From positions 1 to 64,000 of the forward strand of contig NZ_AUHX01000013.1 of assembly GCF_000423405.1 (NCBI RefSeq): a DNA stretch of 64,000 nucleotides, written 5' to 3'. Source of the DNA: Mesonia mobilis DSM 19841. Its GTDB lineage: Bacteria; Bacteroidota; Bacteroidia; Flavobacteriales; Flavobacteriaceae. Every line of letters begins with the position of its first letter. Within the stretch, counting starts at the first letter, position 1. The notes beneath the pieces were generated by a model. The model was given only the letters and a program-made list of their open reading frames with translations. It did no database searches and was not told the DNA's origin. The translations under genes and the position numbers were made by a program. This document shows positions 19,301-28,548 of this stretch, piece after piece.

Positions 19301-21902
19301 CTTGCGTTCCATTACCATTCACATCATAATACACATGACCGGTTAAGGTTTCAATAATAAGATTAGGATTATGGTAACCATCATTTTCTGCAATAACCGT
19401 GTCTGAATCTATAATGGATACGGTTGGGTTGGTACCTTCTGTTTGAATAACATTGTCAGGAAAGTCAGGATCAGTTTCATCAATTTCAGAAATTGCTTCT
19501 CCAACAGGTAAAATCACAGACCAATCTCCATTGATGTCCGTTTCTAAACTATAAGTATTACCTATTAAATCTGTTACCGTTACGGTTATATTGGGTATAT
19601 TTGGTTCTCCGACATCTTGAACACCGTTTCCGTTGGTATCATAATATACGTGACCAGTCAATTCACCTTCATCATAAAAACCGTCTGGTTCTTCGTTTAC
19701 AGAAACTCCTGTTTGAACAATAGTGGTTGTTGGGTTGGTCCCCTGTGTTTGGTTACTGAAATTAAAAATAAAATCAGGATCTGATTCATCGATATTTGAA
19801 GTAGTAGGACCGGAAGGAACATTTGCCTGCCAATCTCCATTTGCGTTGGTGGTTACCGTAAAAATATTGCCCAGAGCATTTGTGATTACTACATCTACAT
19901 TCGGCAAACCAGGTTCTCCTGTATCTTGTACTCCATTATTATTTACATCATAATACAAGTGCCCCAATAAAATTCCAACTTCATACCAACCATCATTTTC
20001 TGTAAAAACTGTTTGATCGATTAAAACTACCGATGAGCTTGGGTTAGTTCCTTCGGTTTGAGTCGCTCCTGTAGGGAAATCTGGATCATTCACATTTACT
20101 AAAACTGAAGCATCACCAATTGGAATATCATCTATCTGCCAATTACCATCTGCATCTGTTTCTACTATATGAGTTCCGCCTATAACATCTGTAACAAGCA
20201 CCTCTACATTAAGCATATCGGGCTCTCCGGCATCTTGTGTACCGTTACCATTCACGTCAAAATATAAGTGACCGGTTAGCGAACCTTGTTCGAAGAAACC
20301 ATCTGGCTCTTCTTGTAGTGTTTGATTATTTACTACCGTAGTGGTAGTTGGGTTGGTACCTTGGGTTTGAATAGAACCTATCGGAAAATCAACATCAGCC
20401 CCATCTATTAAAGAAACTGCATTACCGATTGGTACTTGAACAGACCAATTACCATTTACATCTGTAATTAAATTATAAACTTGCCCCTGACTGTCGGTAA
20501 CGTCAACATTCACATCAGGCATATTTGCCTCTCCAGGATCCTGAACACCATTCCCGTTAGTATCAAAATATAAATGCCCAGTTAGTTCCCCTTGCTCATA
20601 GTAACCATCATTCTCTGAAAACACAGATTGATTACTCAACACTAAAGTAGTAGTCGGATCTGTTCCTTCGGTTTGAATAGCTCCTGTAGGAAAATCGGGA
20701 TCTGTTTCAACAACATCAGAAATTGTCTCACCTGCTGGTACAAATATATCCCAATCTCCATTTGCATCAGTAATTACAGAATATTGCCTCCCAATAAAAT
20801 CTGTAATTATCACCTCTACATTTGGCATATTTGGTTCATCAGTATCTTGCATACCATTACCATTCACGTCAAAATACAAATGTCCTGTTAGTTCTCCTTC
20901 TTGATAAAAGCCATCATTCTCTGAGAATACTGTTTGATTGTTTACTACTGTAGTAGTCGTCGGGTTTGTTCCTTCAGATTGTATTGCACTAACAGGAAAA
21001 TTGGGATCAGAAATATCAATTTCATCGATGGTAGGCCCAGCAGGCACCTCTACAATCCAATCACCGTTTAAATCAGTTTCTACGACATATACTTGACCTT
21101 GACTATCGGTTATATTAACATCTACATTAGGCATATTTGGTTCGCCAGCATTTTGCACACCGTTCCCATTGTAATCAAAGTATAAATGACCTGTTAAAAA
21201 TCCTTTCAGGTAAAAACCATCATTATCTGTAAAATTATTTTGACCTCCCAAAACTGTAACCGATGAAGGATCTACACCTTCTGTTTGAACAGCTCCTACA
21301 GGAAAATCGGGATCTGTTTCATCGATATCTGCAATTGCAGTTAAAGCCGCAACAGTAGCCATCCAATCCCCACTCACATCTGTAGTAACTATTTGCTGAA
21401 CTCCTAAATAGTCTGTTACCACAACATCTACGTCAGGCATATCGGGTTCTCCTGCATCCTGAGAACCATTTCCATTCAGATCAAAATATAAATGCCCGGA
21501 AACATCACCTACAAAATAGTAACCATCAACACCCCCAAAATTTAGACCTCCAACCGCTAAAGGAAATGCAAACATCGATGTAGGATTATTACCTTCAGTT
21601 TGTATGTAACCCGGAGGCAAATCAGTATTATCTACATTAATATTAATCACCCCTATACTAACTGTTGCAGACCAATCTCCATTAGCATCTGTAGCTACCG
21701 CTTGAGATATCAAACTACTATCTACAATAATCATATCTATATTAGGCAAACCGGGTTCACCAGGATCCTGTGTACCGTTACCGTTCACATCTCTATAAAC
21801 CCTACCATAAACCTCAGTATCTAATTGGGCAGAAATTGTCTCAAAACTCGAAATACCGAGAAAGAAAAGTAATAAAAAGAGAAATTGTAATTTTTTTTCC
21901 AT
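13374..21902 (-). CDS. giant 26-repeat T9SS-secreted surface adhesin
   Basis: A 2842-residue secreted protein. I use the ATG at 21902 rather than the TTG two codons upstream. The signal peptide is about 1-26. From about 31 to 2740 there are 26 tandem units of about 105 residues. Each begins GH(L/V)Y(F/Y)D.NGNG.QD.GEP, an SdrD-B-like Ca2+-binding loop, then has (V/I)ETD.NGDW, DE.DPDFP.GA.QTEGTNPT and DGF/DGY. The C-terminus, about 2745-2842, is a gliding-motility-associated (type-B, CHU_C-like) sorting domain with F.AISPNGDGQNDYLRIEGI, NRWGTKVYE and PSGTYFYILEV. It is likely exported by T9SS with the PorP/SprF and OmpA partners downstream and displayed as a long Ca2+-rigidified adhesin. The ligand is unknown. 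Codon 1 is preceded by a 230-bp divergent intergenic region. Confidence 0.93.
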   Translation of the reverse strand: MEKKLQFLFLLLFFLGISSFETISAQLDTEVYGRVYRDVNGNGTQDPGEPGLPNIDMIIVDSSLISQAVATDANGDWSATVSIGVININVDNTDLPPGYIQTEGNNPTSMFAFPLAVGGLNFGGVDGYYFVGDVSGHLYFDLNGNGSQDAGEPDMPDVDVVVTDYLGVQQIVTTDVSGDWMATVAALTAIADIDETDPDFPVGAVQTEGVDPSSVTVLGGQNNFTDNDGFYLKGFLTGHLYFDYNGNGVQNAGEPNMPNVDVNITDSQGQVYVVETDLNGDWIVEVPAGPTIDEIDISDPNFPVSAIQSEGTNPTTTTVVNNQTVFSENDGFYQEGELTGHLYFDVNGNGMQDTDEPNMPNVEVIITDFIGRQYSVITDANGDWDIFVPAGETISDVVETDPDFPTGAIQTEGTDPTTTLVLSNQSVFSENDGYYEQGELTGHLYFDTNGNGVQDPGEANMPDVNVDVTDSQGQVYNLITDVNGNWSVQVPIGNAVSLIDGADVDFPIGSIQTQGTNPTTTTVVNNQTLQEEPDGFFEQGSLTGHLYFDVNGNGTQDAGEPDMLNVEVLVTDVIGGTHIVETDADGNWQIDDIPIGDASVLVNVNDPDFPTGATQTEGTNPSSSVVLIDQTVFTENDGWYEVGILLGHLYYDVNNNGVQDTGEPGLPNVDVVITNALGNIFTVTTNANGDWQANVPSGPTTSNIDESDPDFIFNFSNQTQGTNPTTTIVQTGVSVNEEPDGFYDEGELTGHVYYDTNGNGVQDVGEPNIPNITVTVTDLIGNTYSLETDINGDWSVILPVGEAISEIDETDPDFPDNVIQTEGTNPTVSIIDSDTVIAENDGYHNPNLIIETLTGHVYYDVNGNGTQDVGEPDLPNISVQITTSNGGIIVVETNENGDWVVQVPTGNTVSLIDVNDPDFIPGNTQTEGTNPTTTNVVENGDNTEIDGFFEPNVETTTLSGHLYFDYNNNGDQDLGDANLPNVDVEITNVFGQTSILETDTFGNWEVTVPVGSTISNIDESDINFPTGSIQTEGTDPTETILTAGSLFAETDDGFYLPDLTNVEISGHVYYDTNGDGVQQDLEPDLSNISVEVIDIYGGIQFLETDADGNWSTQVPEGNTEIYVDENDPDFPVGSIQTEGTNPTNFNVIFGGDNTQIDGFYNTTLDVSTISGHLYYDVDGNGIQDVGEPNLPNVEVFVTTSLGNQVTLITDENGNWELDIPVGTTITNINEADLDFPTGAIQTEGTNPTTLTVIVGETSTEIDGFYLESIVTSVLSGHVYYDYNGNGNQEIDEANISSLNVFITNAFGLVSTVETDANGDWSILVPVGNTESKLDELDVDYPTGFIQTQGTDPTLTTVVSGGNVEESDGFYNPDLVFVDATGHVYYDTNGDGVQDSGEPNLSNIDIIITDSFGATTTVETDDEGNWSISVPEGATEVTVDVTDPDFPAGSIQTEGTNPTVINVLEANDNSQIDGFHNPDVELAELSGHLYYDTNGNSTQNVGEPDLPNVEIFITTSLGNEISVFTDEDGNWSILLPTGVTISEVNVNDLDFPTGAIQTQGDNPTTTMVIAGVTNEEVDGFYLESVETAVLSGHVYYDYNGDGNQEANEANIPELDVFITNAYGLLSTIETDVNGDWSILVPLGNTESKLDESDPDYPTGFVQTEGTDPTITEVTSGGNTEISDGFFDPDLELGTIDGHVYYDTNGNGQQDLGEPDMPNIDVLITDALGGQFTLVTDNQGNWNIDLPTGSTEILVDETDIDFPTGAIQTEGTNPTSIVIVAATTISQVDGFYIENTSSEELSGHLYYDVNSNGTQDFGEPHLPNVSVQITNSIGLISTIETDINGDWFILVPEGNTTSLIDENDPDFPTGAVQTEGTNPTVSNIVTGSPIEETDGYVLPTLSTETLAGHLYFDFNGNGIQDINESDMANIDVIITTSLGLQIVVETDANGNWSILTTEGNTISDIDETDPDFPNGLIQTQGTDPTTTNVVSGSAINEVPDGFFNPDFSTATLSGHLYYDTNGNGSQDVGEPNIPNVNVTITDFFGGVQVIETDVNGDWSIVVPEGNTTSLIDENDTDFPIGAVQTEGTNPTITNVTTGSTNEEVDGYAMPSFETATLSGHLYYDVNGNGTQDFGEPPLPNVNVEVVNSLGLLVILETDANGDWSIVVTEGNTTSLIDENDLDFLTGAMQTEGTNPTSHNFNGNDVAEEIDGYTLNNINTAVASGHVYYDSNGNGIQEAGEPDLPNIDVEIVNSFNISLVVETDANGNWSLLVPEGNLTTTVDENDPDFPNGAVQTEGTNPTTYTVVVGADNSEIDGFNNPDLDSGELAGHLYYDTNGNGTQDTGEPNLPNVTVTITDAFGAIYTLETDVNGDWVISVPEGNTTSEIDVLDVDFPIGAVQTEGTNPTITNVLANSNNQEIDGFTNTSLGVANIEGHLYYDINGNGTQDTGEPNLPNIDVEIINSVGVSQIVVTDSNGNWSLTVPEGTTTSIIDENDPEFLPNPLQTEGDNPTNAVIAAGGLISEIDGYTVPVSSLGTLTGHIYIDSNGNGTQDTGEPDLANIDVLITDFLGGEQIVSSNATGDWTINVLPGEVVSDIDNLDPDFPNQFIQSEGTDPTTTQVTVGDTFNEIDGYFVPEFSTNTLNGHIYFDTNANGTQDVGEIDIANIEVEVSDELGLVQTVVSDANGNWSAGVPVGEAESFVLIQNSPLFSSVLQSEGTNPTLTTVSTGQDYFEVDGFYIDEIEPNELEVFNAISPNGDGQNDYLRIEGIQNFPDNKLLIFNRWGTKVYEVSGYGQNEKYFRGYSEGRVTIKQDAKLPSGTYFYILEVRSNSGEVLNREGYLYIN
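16825..18715 (-). repeat. higher-order tandem duplication inside the adhesin
   Basis: Adhesin units 11-13 (roughly 18715-17770) and 14-16 (roughly 17770-16825) are more similar as ordered triplets than as neighbours. Unit 12 resembles 15 (FVTTSLGN / FITTSLGN, SEIDGFYLES type end). Unit 13 resembles 16 (VYYDYNG.GNQE..EANI, GNTESKLDE). Unit 11 resembles 14 and 17. This suggests duplication of a block of about 945 bp. Boundaries are approximate, from reading the translated units. Confidence 0.6.
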
Positions 21903-22098
21903 TAACAACTATCTAATAACCTACATATTAATGCTTTGTAGAGGGAATTCTATTTTAGTGTTAAATTTACACAAATAATTCTAACTCATTAATTTTTTTT
22001 TAGACAAATAAGAAAATTATTAACAGCATATTTCACAAACATATACATTTTATCTAATAATAATACCTTTAATCGAATTAATTTTTAATTCTATATTC

Positions 22099-22128
22099 TT
22101 GTTAAGGCTTTAGAAAAGAATATCTTTG
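22099..22128 (+). promoter_or_regulatory. prfC promoter
   Basis: TTG (22099-22101) and TATCTTTG (22121-22128) are separated by 19 nt, a perfect fit to the Bacteroidota housekeeping promoter. The ATG of prfC is at 22134, so the predicted start site is within a few bases of the start codon. The rest of the region 21909-22098 must hold the adhesin promoter, but I see no clear -7/-33 pair for it. Confidence 0.75.
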
Positions 22129-22133
22129 CAGCC

Positions 22134-23720
22134 ATGAGTTTTATAGAAGAAATAAATAGAAGAAGAACGTTTGGTATCGTTTCTCACCCCGATGCCGGTA
22201 AAACAACTTTAACAGAAAAACTCCTACTTTTTGGAGGAGCGATTCAAGAAGCCGGTGCGGTGAAATCTAACAAAATTAAGAAAGGTGCTACGAGTGATTT
22301 TATGGAAATTGAGCGTCAAAGAGGTATTTCTGTAGCTACCTCTGTTCTCGCATTCGAATACCGAGATATTAAAATTAATATTCTAGATACACCAGGTCAC
22401 AAAGATTTTGCTGAAGACACGTTTAGAACTCTTACTGCTGTAGATAGTGTGATTGTGGTTATCGATGTTGCAAAAGGTGTCGAGGAACAAACAGAAAAAC
22501 TTGTTGAAGTTTGTAGAATGCGTAAAATCCCGATGATTGTTTTTATTAATAAAATGGATCGTGAAGGTAAAGACGCATTTGATCTTTTAGATGAAATCGA
22601 ACAAAAATTAAACCTTACCGTTTGCCCACTTAGTTTTCCTATCGGAATGGGATATGACTTTAAGGGGATTTATAACATTTGGGAAAAGAACGTTAATTTA
22701 TTTACCGGCGACCCTAGAAAAGATATCGAAGAAACCGTTGAAATTTCAGATTTAAACGATTCAGAATTAGACAATTTAATAGGCAATAATGCAGCAAATA
22801 CTTTACGCGAAGAATTAGAATTAGCGCAAGGTGTTTATCCAGAATTTGATCAGGATGCCTATAAAGACGGAGATTTACAACCTGTATTTTTTGGCTCTGC
22901 TTTAAATAATTTTGGAGTTCGTGAATTACTCGATTGCTTCGTAGATATTGCTCCTTCACCACGACCTAAAGAAAGTGACACTAGAGTTGTAGACCCTAAA
23001 GAGAAAGGTTTTACTGGTTTTGTATTTAAGATTCACGCCAATATGGATCCTAAACACCGCGACCGTTTAGCTTTCATTAAGATTGTTTCAGGTAAATTTG
23101 AACGTAATGTACCCTATTTACACGTACGACACAATAAAAAATTAAGATTTAGCAGTCCGAATGCTTTTTTTGCTGAAAAGAAAGAAATCGTTGATGTTTC
23201 TTATCCTGGAGATATTGTTGGACTACACGATACCGGAAATTTTAAAATTGGTGATACACTTACGGAAGGTGAAGAGCTGCAATATAAAGGAATACCAAGT
23301 TTCTCTCCAGAACATTTTAGATACATTAACAATGCAGACCCGATGAAATCTAAGCAATTAGAAAAAGGGATCGATCAATTAATGGATGAAGGAGTTGCGC
23401 AGTTATTCCGTTTAGAATTGAATAATAGAAAAGTTATCGGTACCGTTGGTGCACTTCAATATGAAGTAATTCAATATCGATTAGAGCACGAATACGGAGC
23501 GAAATGTACTTACGAACCTTTAAATGTGCATAAAGCTTGTTGGGTAGAACCTGAAAATGAAAAAAGTGAAGAGTTTAAAGAATTTAAACGTGTAAAGAAC
23601 AAATTCTTAGCAAAAGATAAACGTGGGCAGCTTGTATTTTTAGCAGATTCGATGTTTAGCTTGCAAATGACTCAACAAAAATATCCTTCAATCAAATTTC
23701 ATTTCACTTCAGAATTTTAA
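22134..23720 (+). CDS. prfC: peptide chain release factor 3 (RF3)
   Basis: A 528-residue translational GTPase that recycles RF1/RF2 after termination. The N-terminus RRRTFGIVSHPDAGKTTLTEKLL contains the G1 loop with the RF3-specific DAG signature. The others are ERQRGISV (switch I), DTPGHKDF (G3) and NKMD (G4). Length and C-terminal domain (GALQYEVIQYRLEHEYGAKC) are typical. It is a single gene with its own promoter and a shared bidirectional terminator with the convergent DUF3467 gene. The start agrees with the family N-terminus, so the transcript is almost leaderless. Confidence 0.97.
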   Translation: MSFIEEINRRRTFGIVSHPDAGKTTLTEKLLLFGGAIQEAGAVKSNKIKKGATSDFMEIERQRGISVATSVLAFEYRDIKINILDTPGHKDFAEDTFRTLTAVDSVIVVIDVAKGVEEQTEKLVEVCRMRKIPMIVFINKMDREGKDAFDLLDEIEQKLNLTVCPLSFPIGMGYDFKGIYNIWEKNVNLFTGDPRKDIEETVEISDLNDSELDNLIGNNAANTLREELELAQGVYPEFDQDAYKDGDLQPVFFGSALNNFGVRELLDCFVDIAPSPRPKESDTRVVDPKEKGFTGFVFKIHANMDPKHRDRLAFIKIVSGKFERNVPYLHVRHNKKLRFSSPNAFFAEKKEIVDVSYPGDIVGLHDTGNFKIGDTLTEGEELQYKGIPSFSPEHFRYINNADPMKSKQLEKGIDQLMDEGVAQLFRLELNNRKVIGTVGALQYEVIQYRLEHEYGAKCTYEPLNVHKACWVEPENEKSEEFKEFKRVKNKFLAKDKRGQLVFLADSMFSLQMTQQKYPSIKFHFTSEF

Positions 23721-23741
23721 AATAAATTCAGTTTAAAGCAT

Positions 23742-23776
23742 AAAAAAATCCCTGAATACTCTTCAGGGATTTTTTA
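23742..23776. terminator. bidirectional intrinsic terminator
   Basis: The stem CCCTGAA (23750-23756) pairs with TTCAGGG (23762-23768) around loop TACTC. It is extended by A-run/T-run pairing (23743-23748 with 23770-23775). It serves both prfC (plus) and the DUF3467 gene (minus). Confidence 0.93.
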
Positions 23777-23794
23777 TTATAACTGTTGAATTAA

Positions 23795-24115
23795 TTAAGC
23801 CTGACCTGTAGGTCCAAAATTTAATGGAATTGGTGGCTTATCGTAATCTTTAATTTCGCCGTGAGCTTGCTCAAAACGGTTGATATTATCTCCTAAAGCT
23901 TTTAAAAGGCGTTTAGCGTGTTGTGGAGTTAGGATAATTCTAGATTTCACCTTACTTTTTGGTGCACCCGGCATAATATTTACAAAGTCTACCACAAATT
24001 CTGAAGCAGAATGATTAATGATCGCTAAGTTACTGTAAGTCCCTTGTGCGGTAGCTTCATCTAACTCAATATTTAATTGTTTTTGGTTAGCCTTTTTATC
24101 TTTTTCTTCACTCAT
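23795..24115 (-). CDS. DUF3467 domain protein
   Basis: A 106-residue soluble protein whose core (YSNLAIINHSASEFVVDFVNIMPGAPKSKVKSRIILTPQHAKRLLKALGDNINRFE) matches DUF3467, a small family common in Bacteroidota and some archaea with no established function. The N-terminus is highly charged (MSEEKDKKANQKQ). It lies 53 bp after rpoC, separated by a terminator hairpin, so part of its expression may come from read-through of the rpoBC operon. Confidence 0.88.
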   Translation of the reverse strand: MSEEKDKKANQKQLNIELDEATAQGTYSNLAIINHSASEFVVDFVNIMPGAPKSKVKSRIILTPQHAKRLLKALGDNINRFEQAHGEIKDYDKPPIPLNFGPTGQA

Positions 24116-24130
24116 AATCTTGTGTATATA

Positions 24131-24164
24131 AAAGAAAAGCCCGACTCTGCTGAATCGGGCTTTT
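24131..24164 (-). terminator. rpoC terminator
   Basis: AAAAGCCCGA (24135-24144) pairs with TCGGGCTTTT (24155-24164) around a 10-nt loop. On the minus strand it is followed by a T-rich tail. It lies just after the rpoC stop and before the DUF3467 gene. Confidence 0.88.
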
Positions 24165-24168
24165 ACGA

Positions 24169-27100
24169 TTAGTTATAATTAACTTCTTGTTTCTCTTCCA
24201 TCATCTCATCAAACTCTTCTTTAGAACCTACGATAATATTATCGTACTCTCTAAGTCCTGTTCCTGCAGGTATTTTATGACCTACAATTACATTCTCTTT
24301 AAGACCTTCTAAAGTATCTACTTTACCGCTTACCGCAGCTTCATTCAGTACTTTTGTTGTTTCCTGGAATGATGCAGCAGAAATAAACGACTTCGTTTGA
24401 AGCGATGCTCTGGTAATACCTTGTAAGATTGGTGTTGCCGTCGCCGGTTGAACGTCTCTAGCAGTCGCAAGATTTTTATCTTCTCTACGTAAAATAGAGT
24501 TTTCATCTCTTAACTCACGAGGCGTTACAATTTGACCAGGTTTTAAGTTAACACTGTCTCCCGCGTCTTCAATTACTTTCTTACCAAAGATATCGTCATT
24601 TTCTTCGATGAAATCATCTTTATGAACAAGCTGATTTTCTAAGAAAATGGTATCTCCCGGATCTTGAATTTTAACTTTACGCATCATTTGACGTACAACT
24701 ACCTCAAAGTGCTTATCGTTAATTTTCACCCCTTGAAGACGATAAACTTCTTGAACTTCGTTTACCAAATACTGTTGTACAGCGCTTGGCCCTTTAATAT
24801 TCAAGATATCTTCTGGAGTGATCGATCCGTCTGATAATGGCATTCCCGCTCTAACGTAATCGTTCTCTTGCACTAAGATCTGGTTAGAAAGTTTTACTAA
24901 GTACTTTTTAACTTCACCTAATTTAGATTCAACGATAATCTCACGGTTACCACGTTTAATCTTACCAAAAGAAACTACACCATCGATCTCACTTACTACA
25001 GCCGGGTTAGAAGGATTACGTGCTTCGAATAATTCGGTTACACGAGGTAAACCTCCGGTAATATCACCTGCTTTTGCAGATTTACGAGGAATTTTCACTA
25101 AAATTTTACCAACTTTAATCTTCTCTTCGTCATCTACCATTAAGTGAGCTCCTACTGGTAAGTTATACGAACGAATTACTTCGTCTTTCTTACCTAAAAT
25201 TAATAATGTAGGAATCTTTTTCTTGTTTCTAGATTCAGAAATTACTTTCTCTTGGAAACCGGTTTGTTCATCGGTTTCAACTTGATAAGTAACCCCTTGC
25301 TCAATATTTTCGAACTTGATTTTACCAGCAAACTCTGAAATAATCACACCGTTATAAGGATCCCACTGGCAAACAGTTGTTCCTTTTTCGATCTTATCAC
25401 CAGGTTTGATGAATAATTGAGAACCATAAGGGATTACATTATTACTTAAGGTAATTCCTGTATTTGGATCTACAACTTTAAGTTCTGATGTTCTAGATAT
25501 TACAATCTCAGCTTCGCTACCGTCTGGCGCTTCACCTTGAACCGTTTTAAGGTCTTCGATCTCTGCAATACCGTTGAACTTTGTTATTAATTTATTTTCT
25601 TCTGAAATGTTTCCTGCAATACCACCCACGTGGAAGGTACGTAAGGTTAACTGTGTTCCCGGCTCACCAATAGACTGAGCAGCAACTACACCAACAGCTT
25701 CCCCTTTCTGAACCGTTTTACCGGTAGCTAGGTTACGACCGTAACATTTCACACAAATTCCTTTTTTCGCCTCACAAGTTAATGCAGATCTTACTTCTAC
25801 AGAATCTAACGCTGAAGCTTCTACTTTTGCTACAATAGCATCAGTAATTTCATCTCCAGATCTTGCAATTACTTCTTGAGTGATAGGATCGATAATATCA
25901 TTAAGTGCAGTACGACCTAAAATACGCTCTCCAAGAGATTCTACAATCTCTTCGTTTTTCTTAAGCGCTTTCATATCGATACCTCTTAACGTACCACAAT
26001 CTTCTTCACCTACAATTACATCTTGAGAAACATCTACTAAACGACGTGTTAAGTAACCTGCATCTGCTGTTTTTAATGCGGTATCGGCAAGACCTTTACG
26101 CGCACCGTGAGTAGAGATAAAGTATTCAAGAATTGAAAGACCTTCTTTAAAGTTAGAAAGAATTGGGTTTTCAATAATCTCTCCTCCTCCTGAGTTCGAT
26201 TTCTTAGGTTTCGCCATCAGACCACGCATACCGGTTAACTGACGAATCTGCTCTTTAGAACCACGAGCTCCAGAATCTAACATCATAAATACCGAGTTAA
26301 ATCCTTGCTGGTCTTCTCTAATTCGCTTCATCGCTAATTCAGTTAAATTAGCATTAGTAGCTGTCCAGATATCAATTACCTGGTTATAACGCTCGTTGTT
26401 GGTAATAAGCCCCATATTATAGTTAGCCATAATACCTTCAACTTGCTCGTTAGCCTCATCGATCATTCCGTGTTTTTCTTGCGGAATAATAATATCTCCT
26501 AATGAGAATGAAAGACCACCTCTAAATGCAAAACCATAACCAAGACCCTTAATTTTATCTAAGAATTCTCCGGTTTCTGGAACGCTTGTTACTTTTAAAA
26601 TATTACCAATAATATCTCTTAAAGATTTCTTGGTAAGTACTTCGTTAATATATCCTGCTTGTTCCGGCACTTCTTCGTTGAAAAGTACACGACCTACAGT
26701 AGTTTCAATGATTTGGTAAACTAATTCACCATTTTCATTAAAATCTTTTGCTCTTACTTTAATTGAAGCATTTAAGTCAACCTTCTTCTCGTTGTAAGCA
26801 ATATTTACTTCTTCAAAAGAGTAGAAAGTTAAACCTTCACCTTTAACAATTTTCTCTGGTGTAGATTTACGCTCTTTAGTCATATAATAAAGACCAAGAA
26901 CCATATCTTGAGAAGGAACCGTTACCGGTGAACCGTTTGCAGGGTTTAAGATATTATGAGAAGCCAACATTAATAATTGTGCTTCTAAAATAGCTTCTGG
27001 CCCTAACGGTAAGTGAACCGCCATCTGGTCACCATCGAAATCGGCGTTAAATGCCGTACAAACCAATGGGTGTAATTGGATAGCTTTACCTTCAATTAAT

Positions 27101-28470
27101 TTTGGTTGAAATGCCTGAATACCTAAACGGTGAAGCGTAGGAGCACGGTTTAGTAATACCGGATGTCCTTTAAGAACATTTTCTAAGATATCCCAAACTA
27201 CTGGCTCTTTTTTGTCTATAATTTTCTTTGCAGATTTTACAGTCTTTACAATACCTCTTTCAATTAATTTTCTAATTACGAAAGGCTTGTAAAGTTCAGC
27301 TGCCATATTTTTAGGTAAACCACACTCGTATAACTTCATCTCCGGTCCTACAACAATTACCGAACGAGCTGAATAATCTACACGCTTACCTAATAAGTTT
27401 TGACGGAAACGACCTTGCTTACCTTTTAATGAATCTGAAAGCGATTTTAAAGGACGGTTTGAGTCTGTTTTTACTGCTGAAGATTTACGGGTATTATCAA
27501 ATAATGAATCTACCGACTCTTGAAGCATACGTTTTTCGTTACGTAAAATTACTTCAGGAGCTTTAATCTCCATTAATCTTTTTAGACGGTTATTTCTAAT
27601 AATAACTCTTCTATAAAGATCATTTAAATCTGAAGTTGCAAAACGACCTCCATCTAGTGGTACTAACGGACGTAATTCTGGTGGAATTACAGGAACAGCC
27701 TTCATAATCATCCATTCTGGTCTGTTCTCTCTGTTTTTGTTAGCATCACGAAAAGCTTCAACAACTTGTAAACGCTTTAAGGCTTCTGTTTTACGTTGTT
27801 TAGAAGTTTCGTTATTTGCTTTGTGTCTTAACTCATAAGATAATTCATCTAAATCAAGACGCTGTAAAATTTCAATTAAACATTCAGCTCCCATTTTAGC
27901 GATAAACTTGTTAGGGTCTGAATCTTCTAAATAAAGATTTTCTTGCGGAAGACTATCTAATACATTTAAGTATTCTTCTTCGGTTAAGAAATCCATTTTC
28001 TTTAATGGCTCTCCTTCTTCATCTTTAGCTATACCCGCTTGAATTACTACGTAACGTTCGTAGTAAATGATCATATCGAGTTTCTTAGAAGGAATTCCTA
28101 AAAGGTATCCGATCTTGTTAGGTAACGAACGGAAATACCAAATATGCGCAACAGGTACTACTAAATTAATGTGACCAACTCTGTCTCTACGAACTTTCTT
28201 CTCGGTTACTTCTACTCCACAACGGTCACAAACAATACCTTTATATCTAATTCTTTTATATTTTCCACAAGCACACTCATAGTCTTTTACAGGACCAAAA
28301 ATACGCTCACAGAACAAACCGTCACGCTCTGGTTTGTGCGTACGGTAGTTAATTGTTTCAGGTTTTAAAACTTCTCCTCTCGATTCAGCCAAGATCGACT
28401 CGGGAGATGCTAAACCTATAGAGATTTGATTGAATCTCTTTTGTGTATTCTTATCATTATTTCTTGCCAT
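24169..28470 (-). CDS. rpoC: DNA-directed RNA polymerase beta' subunit
   Basis: A 1433-residue catalytic subunit of RNA polymerase. The N-terminal zinc ribbon is [23 protein letters not shown]. The invariant Mg2+-binding loop [12 protein letters not shown] gives the three catalytic aspartates. The bridge helix/trigger loop ([21 protein letters not shown]) and the second zinc site (EEDCGTLRG ... [13 protein letters not shown]) follow. The length matches Bacteroidota orthologues. It follows rpoB after a 78-bp spacer containing a 10-bp hairpin. The C-terminal tail ([16 protein letters not shown]) is acidic. Confidence 0.99.
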   Translation of the reverse strand: MARNNDKNTQKRFNQISIGLASPESILAESRGEVLKPETINYRTHKPERDGLFCERIFGPVKDYECACGKYKRIRYKGIVCDRCGVEVTEKKVRRDRVGHINLVVPVAHIWYFRSLPNKIGYLLGIPSKKLDMIIYYERYVVIQAGIAKDEEGEPLKKMDFLTEEEYLNVLDSLPQENLYLEDSDPNKFIAKMGAECLIEILQRLDLDELSYELRHKANNETSKQRKTEALKRLQVVEAFRDANKNRENRPEWMIMKAVPVIPPELRPLVPLDGGRFATSDLNDLYRRVIIRNNRLKRLMEIKAPEVILRNEKRMLQESVDSLFDNTRKSSAVKTDSNRPLKSLSDSLKGKQGRFRQNLLGKRVDYSARSVIVVGPEMKLYECGLPKNMAAELYKPFVIRKLIERGIVKTVKSAKKIIDKKEPVVWDILENVLKGHPVLLNRAPTLHRLGIQAFQPKLIEGKAIQLHPLVCTAFNADFDGDQMAVHLPLGPEAILEAQLLMLASHNILNPANGSPVTVPSQDMVLGLYYMTKERKSTPEKIVKGEGLTFYSFEEVNIAYNEKKVDLNASIKVRAKDFNENGELVYQIIETTVGRVLFNEEVPEQAGYINEVLTKKSLRDIIGNILKVTSVPETGEFLDKIKGLGYGFAFRGGLSFSLGDIIIPQEKHGMIDEANEQVEGIMANYNMGLITNNERYNQVIDIWTATNANLTELAMKRIREDQQGFNSVFMMLDSGARGSKEQIRQLTGMRGLMAKPKKSNSGGGEIIENPILSNFKEGLSILEYFISTHGARKGLADTALKTADAGYLTRRLVDVSQDVIVGEEDCGTLRGIDMKALKKNEEIVESLGERILGRTALNDIIDPITQEVIARSGDEITDAIVAKVEASALDSVEVRSALTCEAKKGICVKCYGRNLATGKTVQKGEAVGVVAAQSIGEPGTQLTLRTFHVGGIAGNISEENKLITKFNGIAEIEDLKTVQGEAPDGSEAEIVISRTSELKVVDPNTGITLSNNVIPYGSQLFIKPGDKIEKGTTVCQWDPYNGVIISEFAGKIKFENIEQGVTYQVETDEQTGFQEKVISESRNKKKIPTLLILGKKDEVIRSYNLPVGAHLMVDDEEKIKVGKILVKIPRKSAKAGDITGGLPRVTELFEARNPSNPAVVSEIDGVVSFGKIKRGNREIIVESKLGEVKKYLVKLSNQILVQENDYVRAGMPLSDGSITPEDILNIKGPSAVQQYLVNEVQEVYRLQGVKINDKHFEVVVRQMMRKVKIQDPGDTIFLENQLVHKDDFIEENDDIFGKKVIEDAGDSVNLKPGQIVTPRELRDENSILRREDKNLATARDVQPATATPILQGITRASLQTKSFISAASFQETTKVLNEAAVSGKVDTLEGLKENVIVGHKIPAGTGLREYDNIIVGSKEEFDEMMEEKQEVNYN

Positions 28471-28516
28471 AATATATGGTGCTAAAGAATTATTTCTACT
28501 ATTGAAATGATAACTA

Positions 28517-28543
28517 TTGCCTTCAGCCTAAAACTGAAGGCAA
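28517..28543 (-). other. rpoB-rpoC intergenic hairpin
   Basis: TTGCCTTCAG (28517-28526) pairs perfectly with CTGAAGGCAA (28534-28543) around a 7-nt loop. No T-run follows in the direction of transcription, so it is more likely an RNase processing or stabilising structure than a terminator. Confidence 0.7.
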
Positions 28544-28548
28544 CGCTA

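Noticed and set aside
15040-21824. Several open frames of 60-76 codons on the plus strand opposite the adhesin
   Set aside because: They are antisense shadows created by the repeated codon pattern. They look alike, start irregularly and have no family features.
13374-21902. A regularly spaced repeat pattern that could look like a CRISPR or minisatellite array
   Set aside because: The period is about 315 bp, the frame stays open throughout, and the units translate to a conserved protein domain. There are no short identical repeats with unique spacers.
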